Source of the DNA: Pirellulales bacterium
GTDB lineage: Bacteria > Planctomycetota > Planctomycetia > Pirellulales > Thermoguttaceae
Length of the DNA: 12,660 nucleotides
Reading direction: 5' to 3'
NCBI GenBank assembly: GCA_030605745.1
Contig: JAUWHT010000118.1
Coordinates: 1-12,660, forward strand
Below, piece after piece: positions 5,729 through 12,660 of this stretch. A program made the position numbers and the translations under genes. Each line of letters starts with the position of its first letter. Position 1 is the first letter of the stretch. The notes below the pieces were generated by a model. The model was not told the DNA's origin and ran no database searches. It worked only from the letters and a program-made list of their open reading frames with translations.

Positions 5729-7507
5729 CTATCCGGCGTTCACACGCGCCCATGTCTTTATCAATATCATGCTGGTGGCGCCTGCAACACACGTGAGAAT
5801 GACGGCGGGCACATAGTTGCCGTAGATCCAGTAGCCGGTAGCGAATAACGCGCTGTATACAGCAAAACACCCGGCAACCATGCAAAGGATTCCAATGGGC
5901 ACGCTCCAGGTCTCACCCGAGCAGTCGATCGCGTCGCCGTCTATCCGAGCCTGCCGAACGACTGCCCGCCAGCCGGGGCCGCCTGGACGAATGAGGCGAT
6001 GGAAACGACGAAGCGTTGCTTCCTCGGTGGGCCGGGTCAAGAAGGTGACCAGCATCCACGCGGCCGTCGTAACACCTATCCCGGCCACCAATCTCTTCCA
6101 GTCGGCAACGTCCGTACCGCAGAAGAACTCGAAGTAGACGGCGACGGCAAACGAGACGACCATCGCCGTGATCTCGCTGAAGGCGTTAATCCTCCACCAG
6201 AACCACCGAAGGATAAACAGGAGTCCGGTGCCCGCACCGACCTGCAAGATGATGTGGAACACCTGTACCGCATTGTTGAGCCACAGCCCCATGATACTTC
6301 CGAGAACCATGGTCAAAAGAATCACAAGACGTCCCACGAAAACCAACTCCTTCTCGCCTGCGTCGACCCTGACGAAACGATGGTAGAAGTCGTTTACTAT
6401 GTACGAAGAACCCAGGTTCAGGAGAGTAGACAGTGTCGACATGTACGCCGCCATCAGCGACGCCAGCACCAGGCCCCGCAGCCCGCCGGGCAGCAAGGTC
6501 ATCATGGCTGGATAGGCCAGATCGTGCTTCACCACGTCTGAATCGATGTGGGGAAACGCTGCCTGGAGCGATTCCAACGTGGGGAAGACCACAATCGACG
6601 CCAGCGCCACCAGGATCCACGGCCAGGGCCGCAGAGCGTAGTGGGCCACGTTGAAAAGGAGCGTGGCACCGGTGGCATGCGTTTCGTTTTTCGCCGCCAG
6701 CATCCGCTGCGCGATGTACCCGCCGCCGCCTGGCTCCGCTCCCGGATACCAGACGCTCCACCACTGCACGGTCAGCGGGACGACAAACACGGCAACCATC
6801 AGACCCGTGTCGTTGAAATCAGGAAGGATCGAGAGCTTCGTCTGGACAACCTCGTTGGACAACAGACCGGACAGGCCGCCGACTTGTTCAAGGTTCAAGA
6901 GAAAGACGGCCGCCGCCACCGCCCCGCCCATCGAGATAATGAACAGCAGGAAATCGGTAAGCAAGACACCCGTCAGACCGCCAAGCATGCAATAGACAAC
7001 CGTCACCGTTCCGGCGACGGTAATGGTCACGAGTGGGGTGGTGCCGAGCATCACGCCGGCGATCTTGATCGCCGCCAACGTAGCCGACGCGATGCTGATG
7101 ACGTTGAACAAGACACCCAGGTAGAGTGCCCTGAAACCTCGCAAGAAGGCTGCCGGGCGGCCGCTGTAGCGCAACTCGTAGAACTCAACGTCGGTCATCA
7201 CGCCGGATCGCCGCCACAGCTTGGCGTAGATGAACACGGTCATCATGCCGGTCAGCAAAAACGACCACCAAAGCCAGTTCCCGGCGACACCGTTCTGACG
7301 CACGATGTCGGTAACCAGGTTCGGCGTACCGGCCGAGAACGTGGTGGCCACCATCGAAATGCCCAGCAACCACCAGGGCATACAGCGCCCCGACAAGAAA
7401 AACTCTGTCGAGCTGCTGCCGGCCCGCCTGGCGACGACGACCCCGATGGTCAGTGCCACGACAAAGAAGCCGACAACGATCAGCCAGTCAATTGCATCCA
7501 GTGTCAC
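5729..7507 (-). CDS. sodium:solute symporter (SSS family)
   Basis: A 592-residue polytopic membrane protein with about 13 or more hydrophobic helices. Family signatures: a first helix after DAIDWLIVVGFF; ISMVATTFSAGTPNLVTD (50-67), near the sodium site of TM1; MLGGLTGVLLTDFLLFI (174-190), the common GGL-x-x-V-x-TD motif; GGGGYIAQRMLAAKNETHA (260-278), a conserved loop; and YMSTLSTLLNLGSSYIVNDFY, the serine/threonine-rich TM8 segment that usually binds sodium. Such carriers import sugars, polyols, acids or amino acids with Na+; this one most likely feeds the operon's substrate. The start is GTG 7507 with GGAAGG 7 bases upstream, 14 bases after the stop of the previous gene. Extending to 7555 would overlap that gene with no benefit. 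Its C-terminal 45 codons have a diverged second copy at 4464-4610. Confidence 0.9.
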   Translation of the reverse strand: MTLDAIDWLIVVGFFVVALTIGVVVARRAGSSSTEFFLSGRCMPWWLLGISMVATTFSAGTPNLVTDIVRQNGVAGNWLWWSFLLTGMMTVFIYAKLWRRSGVMTDVEFYELRYSGRPAAFLRGFRALYLGVLFNVISIASATLAAIKIAGVMLGTTPLVTITVAGTVTVVYCMLGGLTGVLLTDFLLFIISMGGAVAAAVFLLNLEQVGGLSGLLSNEVVQTKLSILPDFNDTGLMVAVFVVPLTVQWWSVWYPGAEPGGGGYIAQRMLAAKNETHATGATLLFNVAHYALRPWPWILVALASIVVFPTLESLQAAFPHIDSDVVKHDLAYPAMMTLLPGGLRGLVLASLMAAYMSTLSTLLNLGSSYIVNDFYHRFVRVDAGEKELVFVGRLVILLTMVLGSIMGLWLNNAVQVFHIILQVGAGTGLLFILRWFWWRINAFSEITAMVVSFAVAVYFEFFCGTDVADWKRLVAGIGVTTAAWMLVTFLTRPTEEATLRRFHRLIRPGGPGWRAVVRQARIDGDAIDCSGETWSVPIGILCMVAGCFAVYSALFATGYWIYGNYVPAVILTCVAGATSMILIKTWARVNAG

Positions 7508-7514
7508 GGATTTG

Positions 7515-7520
7515 CCTTCC
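7515..7520 (-). promoter_or_regulatory. ribosome binding site selecting the GTG start of the symporter
   Basis: GGAAGG on the minus strand lies 7 bases before GTG 7507 and one base past the TAA of the upstream gene. This decides the start and suggests close translational linkage of the two genes. Confidence 0.6.
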
Positions 7521-7521
7521 G

Positions 7522-8934
7522 TTAAGACTCCAGGTACTGCTCGGGGAACTTCCACGGATGGCGGTACTCGGGCTTGGCCAGCTTGGCGGCTTCATTGTCG
7601 CCAACGATCTTCCAAGTGGCGGAATCGAAGCGGATCGAGCGGCCGACTTTCAGCGATAGGTTGGCCAATCCGATCGCCACGTCGATCTTATGGTGGTACG
7701 ACGCGTTGCAACTGGGCTGCTTCCGACTCCGGACACAATCGAGCCATTCCCGCTCGTGGCCTGGCGAGGGTGGAATCGACTTCTCCGGCGTCTTGGCGCC
7801 CTTCATTCGGTCGCCCTCGGGTACGACGTCGTGTTTGGTATAGTCGGCAATGAGGGTTCCGTTGACGCCGTGAAAGTACGTTCCCAGCCACCACGTGATG
7901 TTATTCGGATCGGAGCGCTCGCCGCGCCATCTGGCTCCGTCGTCGCCCCGCTGCTCTTGGAAGTGGAACCCGAATCTGCTGACGAGCGACATCATCCAGG
8001 TGATGGTCAGATTCGGGTATTGCCAGGTGACTTCGTGCGTGTCCGGCGCGTCGCCGGCGTCGCGGAGAACGTGTTTTCCGCCGGAGGCGAAGGTGACGCT
8101 GGGAAAGCCGGGATCCAGCGCCCAATAGGGCAGGTCGAGAATGTGCGGGGCCATCCCCGACGTCCAACCGCCTCGGTAATCCATGTACGACATCTTCTTC
8201 CAGCCGCCGCCCGGCCCGTTTCCGAGAATGGTTTCCGTGAACGGCCGCATCGGGGCGGGCCCCACCCAGCAATCCCAATCGATCTCTTTTGGCGGATCGC
8301 AAATGCGTGGATGACCGATGCCCTCGGGGCCCTGGTTCATGCGGAAGAAGGTCCTCGCGACGCTGATCTTGCCCAGGTTCCCGGACCGGACCATCTCGAC
8401 AACGCGGCGGTAGTTCTCGCCGGCGTGGATCTGCGTTCCAACCTGGCAGATGATCTCGTGTTTCTCGACCGCCCGTGTTACTGCCAGGCTTTCGGCTACG
8501 TGCAACGTCATGGGCTTTTGCAGGTAGATGTCCTTACCTGCCTCGGCGGCATCGACCGCGTTCAGACAATGCCAGTGTTGCGGCGTGGCGATGATCACCG
8601 CGTCAACGTCCTTCTGCTGGAGCATCTCGCGGTAATCAGCATAGGGCTTGGCGCTTCGCTTGTACTTGGCGACCGCCTCGTCGCGACGTGACTTCCAGAC
8701 TTCGGCGATCCCGGTAACTTCGACATCGGGGTACTTCGCGCAGTTGCTCAGGTTGGATCGGCCCATGCCGCCGGCACCGATCAGGCCGAGGTGGATTCGA
8801 TCGTTCGCCCCCGGCTTTTCGTCTTTTCCCAGGGCGCTGGCCGGAACGAAGTACGGGACGGCCACGCCCACGGCACCGACCGCCGTCGCCTTCCGCATGA
8901 AGTTGCGACGTGTGAGTTCATTTGACTTGGACAT
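7522..8934 (-). CDS. Tat-exported Gfo/Idh/MocA family oxidoreductase (second paralogue)
   Basis: A 470-residue NAD(P)-dependent oxidoreductase. The N-terminus carries a Tat signal (T8RRNFM13, then a hydrophobic run AVGAVGVAVPYFVPASALG), so it should be exported folded with its cofactor bound. The Rossmann domain follows: LGLIGAGGMG (49-58), DAVIIATPQHWH (111-122) and LQKP (138-141, the catalytic-lysine motif, usually EKP). The C-terminal substrate domain contains QVGTQIHAG (164-172), WVGPAPMRPF (223-232) and MAPHILDLPYW (261-271) with the likely catalytic H264. The start has AAGGAG 9 bases upstream. The gene follows its paralogue by 30 bases, and the two proteins share 132 of 195 residues over positions 41-235 by my count, so they arose by tandem duplication. 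Substrate unknown; sugars and inositols are usual for the family. Confidence 0.9.
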   Translation of the reverse strand: MSKSNELTRRNFMRKATAVGAVGVAVPYFVPASALGKDEKPGANDRIHLGLIGAGGMGRSNLSNCAKYPDVEVTGIAEVWKSRRDEAVAKYKRSAKPYADYREMLQQKDVDAVIIATPQHWHCLNAVDAAEAGKDIYLQKPMTLHVAESLAVTRAVEKHEIICQVGTQIHAGENYRRVVEMVRSGNLGKISVARTFFRMNQGPEGIGHPRICDPPKEIDWDCWVGPAPMRPFTETILGNGPGGGWKKMSYMDYRGGWTSGMAPHILDLPYWALDPGFPSVTFASGGKHVLRDAGDAPDTHEVTWQYPNLTITWMMSLVSRFGFHFQEQRGDDGARWRGERSDPNNITWWLGTYFHGVNGTLIADYTKHDVVPEGDRMKGAKTPEKSIPPSPGHEREWLDCVRSRKQPSCNASYHHKIDVAIGLANLSLKVGRSIRFDSATWKIVGDNEAAKLAKPEYRHPWKFPEQYLES

Positions 8935-8964
8935 TGGGATTCTCTCCTTGGTAGAAGGGTCAGG

Positions 8965-10344
8965 TTATAGGTACTCTTCGGGGAATTTCCATGGATGGCG
9001 GTAGTCGGGCTTGGCCAGCCTGGCAGCTTCATCATCACCAACGATCTTCTCGGTCGCCGGATCGAAACGGATCGAGCGGCCGACCTTCATCGCCAGGTTG
9101 GCCAGCATGTTGCCCGTGTTCACCTTGTGATGGTAGGTCACACCACAGCTCGGCTCCTGCCGGGTGCGAATGCAGTCGAGCCATTCGCGCTCATGCCCCG
9201 GAGACGGCGGAATGGATTTTTCCGGCGGCTCGGCGTCGGCCAATTTCTTGGTCTGTGGTATGATGGTGTACGCGTCGTAATTCCCAAACAGCGTGCCGTC
9301 GACCGCGTGGAAATAATAGCCCAGCCGCCGCTGCACACCCTCCATCGCCGCGCCGTGCTTCGTGTAGCGCCGGACGTCCTGTAGGTTGAAGCCGAAGCTG
9401 CTAACCTGTGACATGGACCAGGTCATTACAAGGTCTGGAAATTGCCAGGTCACCTCGTGCGTATCTGGCGCGTCTGTATTGTCCTTTATACAGTACTTAC
9501 CACTGGTGCTGGTCACCCGGATTGGGAAATCGAGATCGAGTGCCCAATAAGGCAAGTCGAGAATGTGCGAGGCCATCCCGCAGGTCCGGCCGCCGCCGTA
9601 GTCCAGGAACAACGTGTGGGCGTATCCGCTCTTGACGATGTTTTCGTTGAACGGCCGCATTGGTGCGGGTCCGACCCACTGCTCCCAGTCCAGGCCGGCG
9701 GGCGGATCGCCGTCAGGTGGGTTTCCTTCACCTTCCGGTGCATGGTTTGCAACCAGGAAAGCACGTACGACGCTGATCTTTCCAAGATTGCCTGAACGAA
9801 CTAATTCTACGACTCTGCGATAGGTGCTGCCGGCGTGGATTTGTGTGCCGATCTGACAAACCCGATTATATCGCAACACGACATTTTTGACCACGCGACT
9901 TTCGGCGAGGTGGAGTGTCATAGGCTTCTGCAGGTAGATGTCCTTGGCTGCCTCACATGTGTCGACCGCCTGGCGGCAATGCCAGTGATGAGGCGTGGCG
10001 ATTATCACCGCGTCGACGTCCTTTTGCTGGAGCATGTCTCGGTAATCGTGATACGGTTTGGCACTTTTCTTAAACCTGGCCAGCAACACCTCGCGCTTCT
10101 TCTTCCAGATGTCACAAATTCCGGTAACCACGACATCTGGATACTCGGCGCATCTGCTCAGATTGGCGGTACCCATCGCGCCGGCCCCGATCAGGCCGAT
10201 CTGTATCCGGTCGTTGGCCCCCGGCCTGCCCGGACCGGCCAGGGCACTGCCCGAAACGACCATCGGAACGCCTACGCCAACCGCGCTTGCCTTTGCCGCA
10301 GCGGCCATGAAGTCGCGCCGTGAAAATACGTTGTGCTTAGACAT
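8965..10344 (-). CDS. Tat-exported Gfo/Idh/MocA family oxidoreductase (first paralogue)
   Basis: A 459-residue protein of the same design as its downstream neighbour. It has a Tat motif S8RRDFM13 with hydrophobic AVGVGVPMVVSGSALAG, the nucleotide-binding IGLIGAGAMG (49-58), LQKP (138-141), QIGTQIHAG (164-172), WVGPAPMRPF (223-232) and MASHILDLPYW (257-267), where H260 is the likely catalytic histidine. The two proteins align without gaps from residue 1 to about 235, and their ends are also alike (YRHPWKFPE), but this copy differs around 200-250 and 320-380, where the substrate pocket would be. Different substrates or successive steps are therefore plausible. The ATG at 10344 is chosen over 10380 because AGGAG lies 6 bases ahead and the Tat signal starts correctly. 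It lies 45 bases after the DUF6807 gene. It is predicted to act outside the cytoplasmic membrane. Confidence 0.9.
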   Translation of the reverse strand: MSKHNVFSRRDFMAAAAKASAVGVGVPMVVSGSALAGPGRPGANDRIQIGLIGAGAMGTANLSRCAEYPDVVVTGICDIWKKKREVLLARFKKSAKPYHDYRDMLQQKDVDAVIIATPHHWHCRQAVDTCEAAKDIYLQKPMTLHLAESRVVKNVVLRYNRVCQIGTQIHAGSTYRRVVELVRSGNLGKISVVRAFLVANHAPEGEGNPPDGDPPAGLDWEQWVGPAPMRPFNENIVKSGYAHTLFLDYGGGRTCGMASHILDLPYWALDLDFPIRVTSTSGKYCIKDNTDAPDTHEVTWQFPDLVMTWSMSQVSSFGFNLQDVRRYTKHGAAMEGVQRRLGYYFHAVDGTLFGNYDAYTIIPQTKKLADAEPPEKSIPPSPGHEREWLDCIRTRQEPSCGVTYHHKVNTGNMLANLAMKVGRSIRFDPATEKIVGDDEAARLAKPDYRHPWKFPEEYL

Positions 10345-10350
10345 GACAAT

Positions 10351-10355
10351 CTCCT
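10351..10355 (-). promoter_or_regulatory. ribosome binding site selecting ATG 10344
   Basis: AGGAG on the minus strand lies 6 bases before ATG 10344. It falls inside the longer reading frame and so rules out the start at 10380. Confidence 0.6.
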
Positions 10356-10389
10356 TGTTGGTGGGTAAACGAAGAAACATTGATAGTAT

Positions 10390-11700
10390 TCATTTGTCAA
10401 TACGAACCTTTGGCGGGGCGGCATACGAAGCCCATACGTCGGCCAGCGCCGACTCGTCCGAGGTGCCCGGATGTATCCACAATCGGTACTTCAATACCAT
10501 CCGTTTCCCCTTGGGTAAATGTACTTCGCGATCGCCGGGCCAGGCCGGTTGCATGGACCGCCAGGGAGGATATTTTCCAGGGGGCAGGTTTGGTAAGTGC
10601 GGCTGTGGATGGCTCGGGTAGTCCGGATTAGCCACGTGTTCCAGCATGGCCACGCCGGCAGGCCCCTTGCTGCCTGGGAAATTGCCCGTCAGATGGAACC
10701 ATGCCCTACGCGGATTCGAATCGGCCGGTTCGATGTGCATCTTGATCTTGCGGCTGTCAAATTGCGGAAACGTGCGAAACGAGAACCCTCCGTAGCTACC
10801 GCCGGGTCGGCCGCCGATGGAGACGTCATCCACCAGTGCCGTCAGATAGATCGCAACGTCGATAAAGCGACGTCGGCCTTGTTGCCGGAAGACGTGGATT
10901 GCCACTTCCTCCCGAACAATCGGTTCCCGGTCGCCCCATTTCCAAACGTTTTCGGCCTCGATCACCGCCAACACACCGCCGGCAACAACGCGGCCCAGGG
11001 AAACCGGACGTGACCAGATACCGCCCGGTTGCGTCGGCAGAACACGAACCGCCCAAAGGTCGCGGACTTCGCCATTCCAACGCACCACCGGCCATGCCCA
11101 GGACACACCCCGGTGATGCGGATGATTCATCGAGTAGTCGTCGGTTAGCTGCTCGCCGTCGGGTCCGTAGACCGGATGGATATAGTCGCCCCTGGCGTAG
11201 TAAAGTGGTGGTTTGCTGTTTTTCTGAAAATGCTCGACGATCTCCGGCGGCGGCGGGACCGTGCCATGATTATAGCAAAGTACCGGCAGCCTGCCTTCTG
11301 TCACATCTACCGCTTGTCGCTGCCGATCTAGACGGACCTCCATCGCCGAGACGGCCGGTTGCTCGGCTGCCACCAGCCGGAACCGACGTTCGCCCTTACA
11401 TCCCGGCGGCATAAGCCACCAAAGCCTGCCTTTGCGAGAACCTTCGCACTCTGGAATAAACTGTACCGGCACGGCACGCCGGCTTTCGCCGTTCCGGTCG
11501 GTCAGTTCTACTAATTGTAGATGTCTCGGCTCAACCGTCGCGTCGAAGATTTCAACCAGGTCGAGATTGATCGAGACCGGTGCTGATACCCGAGCAGCCG
11601 CCCCGTCCGCATCGGTTGCGACCAGTACCGGCGCATCGCCCAACGCCTGGGACGTTGTATACAAAACAAACAAAAATAGCACCATCGCGCAGTTTCGCAT
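10390..11700 (-). CDS. secreted DUF6807 (PmoA-like) family protein
   Basis: A 436-residue protein. It begins with a Sec-type signal peptide (MRNCAMVLFLFVLYTTSQALGDA, cleavage probably near residues 20-23). The diagnostic region is 173-198: YIHPVYGPDGEQLTDDYS followed by NHPHHRG, a His-rich motif characteristic of DUF6807 proteins, which are abundant in planctomycetes and Bacteroidetes next to carbohydrate-catabolism genes. Later landmarks are WGDREPIVREE (255-265) and the Gly-rich GRPGGSYGGFSFR (297-309). The middle histidines (H193, H195, H196) could bind a metal or act in catalysis, but no biochemical function is established that I know of. The start is ATG 11700, with a near-perfect AAGGAGGT ending 6 bases ahead; an in-frame GTG at 11706 is too close to it. 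The position between oxidoreductases suggests a role on the same extracellular substrate. Confidence 0.85.
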   Translation of the reverse strand: MRNCAMVLFLFVLYTTSQALGDAPVLVATDADGAAARVSAPVSINLDLVEIFDATVEPRHLQLVELTDRNGESRRAVPVQFIPECEGSRKGRLWWLMPPGCKGERRFRLVAAEQPAVSAMEVRLDRQRQAVDVTEGRLPVLCYNHGTVPPPPEIVEHFQKNSKPPLYYARGDYIHPVYGPDGEQLTDDYSMNHPHHRGVSWAWPVVRWNGEVRDLWAVRVLPTQPGGIWSRPVSLGRVVAGGVLAVIEAENVWKWGDREPIVREEVAIHVFRQQGRRRFIDVAIYLTALVDDVSIGGRPGGSYGGFSFRTFPQFDSRKIKMHIEPADSNPRRAWFHLTGNFPGSKGPAGVAMLEHVANPDYPSHPQPHLPNLPPGKYPPWRSMQPAWPGDREVHLPKGKRMVLKYRLWIHPGTSDESALADVWASYAAPPKVRIDK

Positions 11701-11706
11701 TTTCAC

Positions 11707-11714
11707 ACCTCCTT
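11707..11714 (-). promoter_or_regulatory. strong ribosome binding site of the DUF6807 gene
   Basis: AAGGAGGT on the minus strand, complementary to the 16S rRNA tail, is the strongest Shine-Dalgarno in the window. It favours ATG 11700 over GTG 11706. Confidence 0.7.
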
Positions 11715-11728
11715 AAGTTGTATTTTGT

Positions 11729-12660
11729 TCACAACCCCACAGGCTGAGCTGCGGCGATGCTCTCATAACATGCGTTCATGGCCTCGATGGTTCGTCGGTG
11801 CCAACCAAGATTGATCTGTGGCGTGCTGCCGTTGCGCACACAGCCGACAAACTCGTCGATAAGTCCGATCCATTCGTCAAAATACGTGTACTGGACCGTG
11901 TAACGGTCGTTGGGCGCCCCGTTGTGATAGACGTTCGGTCCGAAGCAATCGACCACCATGGTGCCGTTCTCGCCGCCGATCGTCAGATTGACTTCCATCC
12001 GCTTGGGGAAGACTTCCCAGCCGGGGCCGGGCTCGGCCAGCCGTTCTTCCAGTCGCGACCACGAGGGGTCGAACAGGAACGTGCAGCCGTCGGTCATCTT
12101 GCCGTTGACCAGGAGCATGTCTTCCACTTCAAGGTCGGTACGCATGTTTGGCGCGACTTCGGCGTAAATGTGCTCGAAATCGCAGTCGGTCAGCCAGCGG
12201 ATCAGATCGAATACGTGTGGATGGTCGCACAGCGCCCCGCCGCGAAAACGCCCATCGCCGTCGGCCAGGGGAACACGCTTCCCGAAGCTCTGCTCCGGCA
12301 CACCCTGCCATGGGAAGGCCCAGACCGGCGACAAAGTGATATTCGTCGCCTGAATCGAGCGAATCCGGCCGACGGCGCCCTCGGTCACAAGCCGCTTCAA
12401 TCGCCGTACCACCGGGTTGTAGTGCAACTCCAACTCGACCTGGCAAACCAGGCCGGCCTCATCCACCAATTCGATCATCCGGTCGTATTCGTCCAGATCG
12501 AACGTGGGGATTTTCATCGAAAGGATATGGACGCCGCGCTGGGCACACGCCTTAACCTGGCGAAGGTGCTCGCTGTTGGCAGAGGCCAGTACGGCCGCTT
12601 CGATCTCCGGATGCCGGTCGAACATTTCCTCTTCGTCGCGGTAGCACGGGACACCTTCGA
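11729..12660 (-). CDS. Gfo/Idh/MocA family oxidoreductase, N-terminus outside the window
   Basis: 310 residues are visible and the frame stays open through the right edge (EGVPCYRDEEEMFDRHPEIEAA...), so the ATG at 12625 is internal. Missing is the N-terminal GxGxxG part of the Rossmann fold and any signal peptide, so its location in the cell cannot be judged. Visible are the middle of the nucleotide domain (AAVLASANSEHLRQVKAC), MKIP in place of the EKP lysine motif, the substrate domain with LVTEGAVGRIRSIQA, GGALCDHPHVFDLIRWL with the typical D-x-x-H-x-x-D arrangement, and a C-terminal INLGWHRRTIEAMNACYES. It is only distantly similar to the two Tat-type paralogues and lacks their LQKP and WVGPAPMRPF motifs. 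It lies 28 bases upstream of the DUF6807 gene and is the first operon member seen here. Substrate unknown. Confidence 0.85.
   Translation of the reverse strand, partial: EGVPCYRDEEEMFDRHPEIEAAVLASANSEHLRQVKACAQRGVHILSMKIPTFDLDEYDRMIELVDEAGLVCQVELELHYNPVVRRLKRLVTEGAVGRIRSIQATNITLSPVWAFPWQGVPEQSFGKRVPLADGDGRFRGGALCDHPHVFDLIRWLTDCDFEHIYAEVAPNMRTDLEVEDMLLVNGKMTDGCTFLFDPSWSRLEERLAEPGPGWEVFPKRMEVNLTIGGENGTMVVDCFGPNVYHNGAPNDRYTVQYTYFDEWIGLIDEFVGCVRNGSTPQINLGWHRRTIEAMNACYESIAAAQPVGL

Larger units (their letters stand above)
4617..12660 (-). other. six-gene operon, probably carbohydrate or polyol catabolism
   Basis: Six minus-strand genes follow one another with gaps of 14 to about 50 bases and no visible terminator between them: Gfo/Idh/MocA (partial), DUF6807, Gfo/Idh/MocA-Tat, Gfo/Idh/MocA-Tat, symporter, uroD-like. 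The promoter must lie beyond the right edge. The combination of secreted oxidoreductases, a sodium-coupled importer and cytoplasmic enzymes points to a small-molecule utilisation pathway; the substrate is unknown. Confidence 0.65.

Noticed and set aside
5679..5885. N-terminal extension of the uroD-like reading frame to 5885
   Set aside because: It overlaps the symporter's 3' end by over 150 bases, is Cys/Arg-rich and has no family similarity. The family-type start is at 5678.
6548..8691. long plus-strand open frames opposite the symporter and the second Tat oxidoreductase (325 and 333 codons)
   Set aside because: They lie antisense to genes with clear family motifs, have low-complexity Arg/His/Gly-rich translations and no recognisable domain. 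They are typical of GC-rich antisense frames.

Overview
The window looks like the chromosome of a planctomycete (Planctomycetota, possibly Pirellulales or a relative). The assignment rests on gene content and style: paired Tat-exported Gfo/Idh/MocA oxidoreductases, a DUF6807 (PmoA-like) protein, a zinc-ribbon/one-TM protein with squalene-cyclase-type repeats, GC-rich coding DNA, and many small palindromic repeats with a GTTTAGC head. No marker gene is present, so the taxonomy is an inference.

Left part (1-2110), mostly minus strand. After about 300 bases without a secure gene, there is a small membrane protein with a PH-like cytoplasmic domain (stop at 298). Upstream of it lies a block of REP/REPIN-like palindromes (764-875). 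Then comes a YchF-like TRAFAC GTPase (879-1913), whose start codon overlaps the stop of a DUF2283 protein (1910-2110). That DUF2283 gene has a TATAAT hexamer only 7 bases before its ATG.

Middle (2111-4616). A divergent plus-strand gene (2239-4152) encodes the repeat protein. The following 460 bases hold another REP copy, G-rich short repeats, several inverted repeats, a possible terminator for the minus-strand operon, and a 49-codon remnant of a second sodium:solute symporter gene.

Right part (4617-12660). One long minus-strand operon enters from beyond the right edge. In transcription order it holds a Gfo/Idh/MocA oxidoreductase (N-terminus off-window), a secreted DUF6807 protein, two tandem paralogous Tat-exported Gfo/Idh/MocA proteins, a sodium:solute symporter, and a UroD/corrinoid-methyltransferase-fold protein. 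Gaps are short and most starts have a good Shine-Dalgarno. A reasonable inference is uptake and oxidation or demethylation of an unknown sugar or polyol. Two oxidoreductases and DUF6807 would act outside the cytoplasmic membrane, the symporter would import the product, and the other enzymes would act inside. The substrate cannot be read from the sequence.

Most interesting points: the symporter 3' remnant directly after the uroD-like gene; REP elements whose stems covary while their head is conserved; the YchF-like GTPase with an NTAD nucleotide-specificity motif; and the operon as a possible undescribed catabolic pathway.
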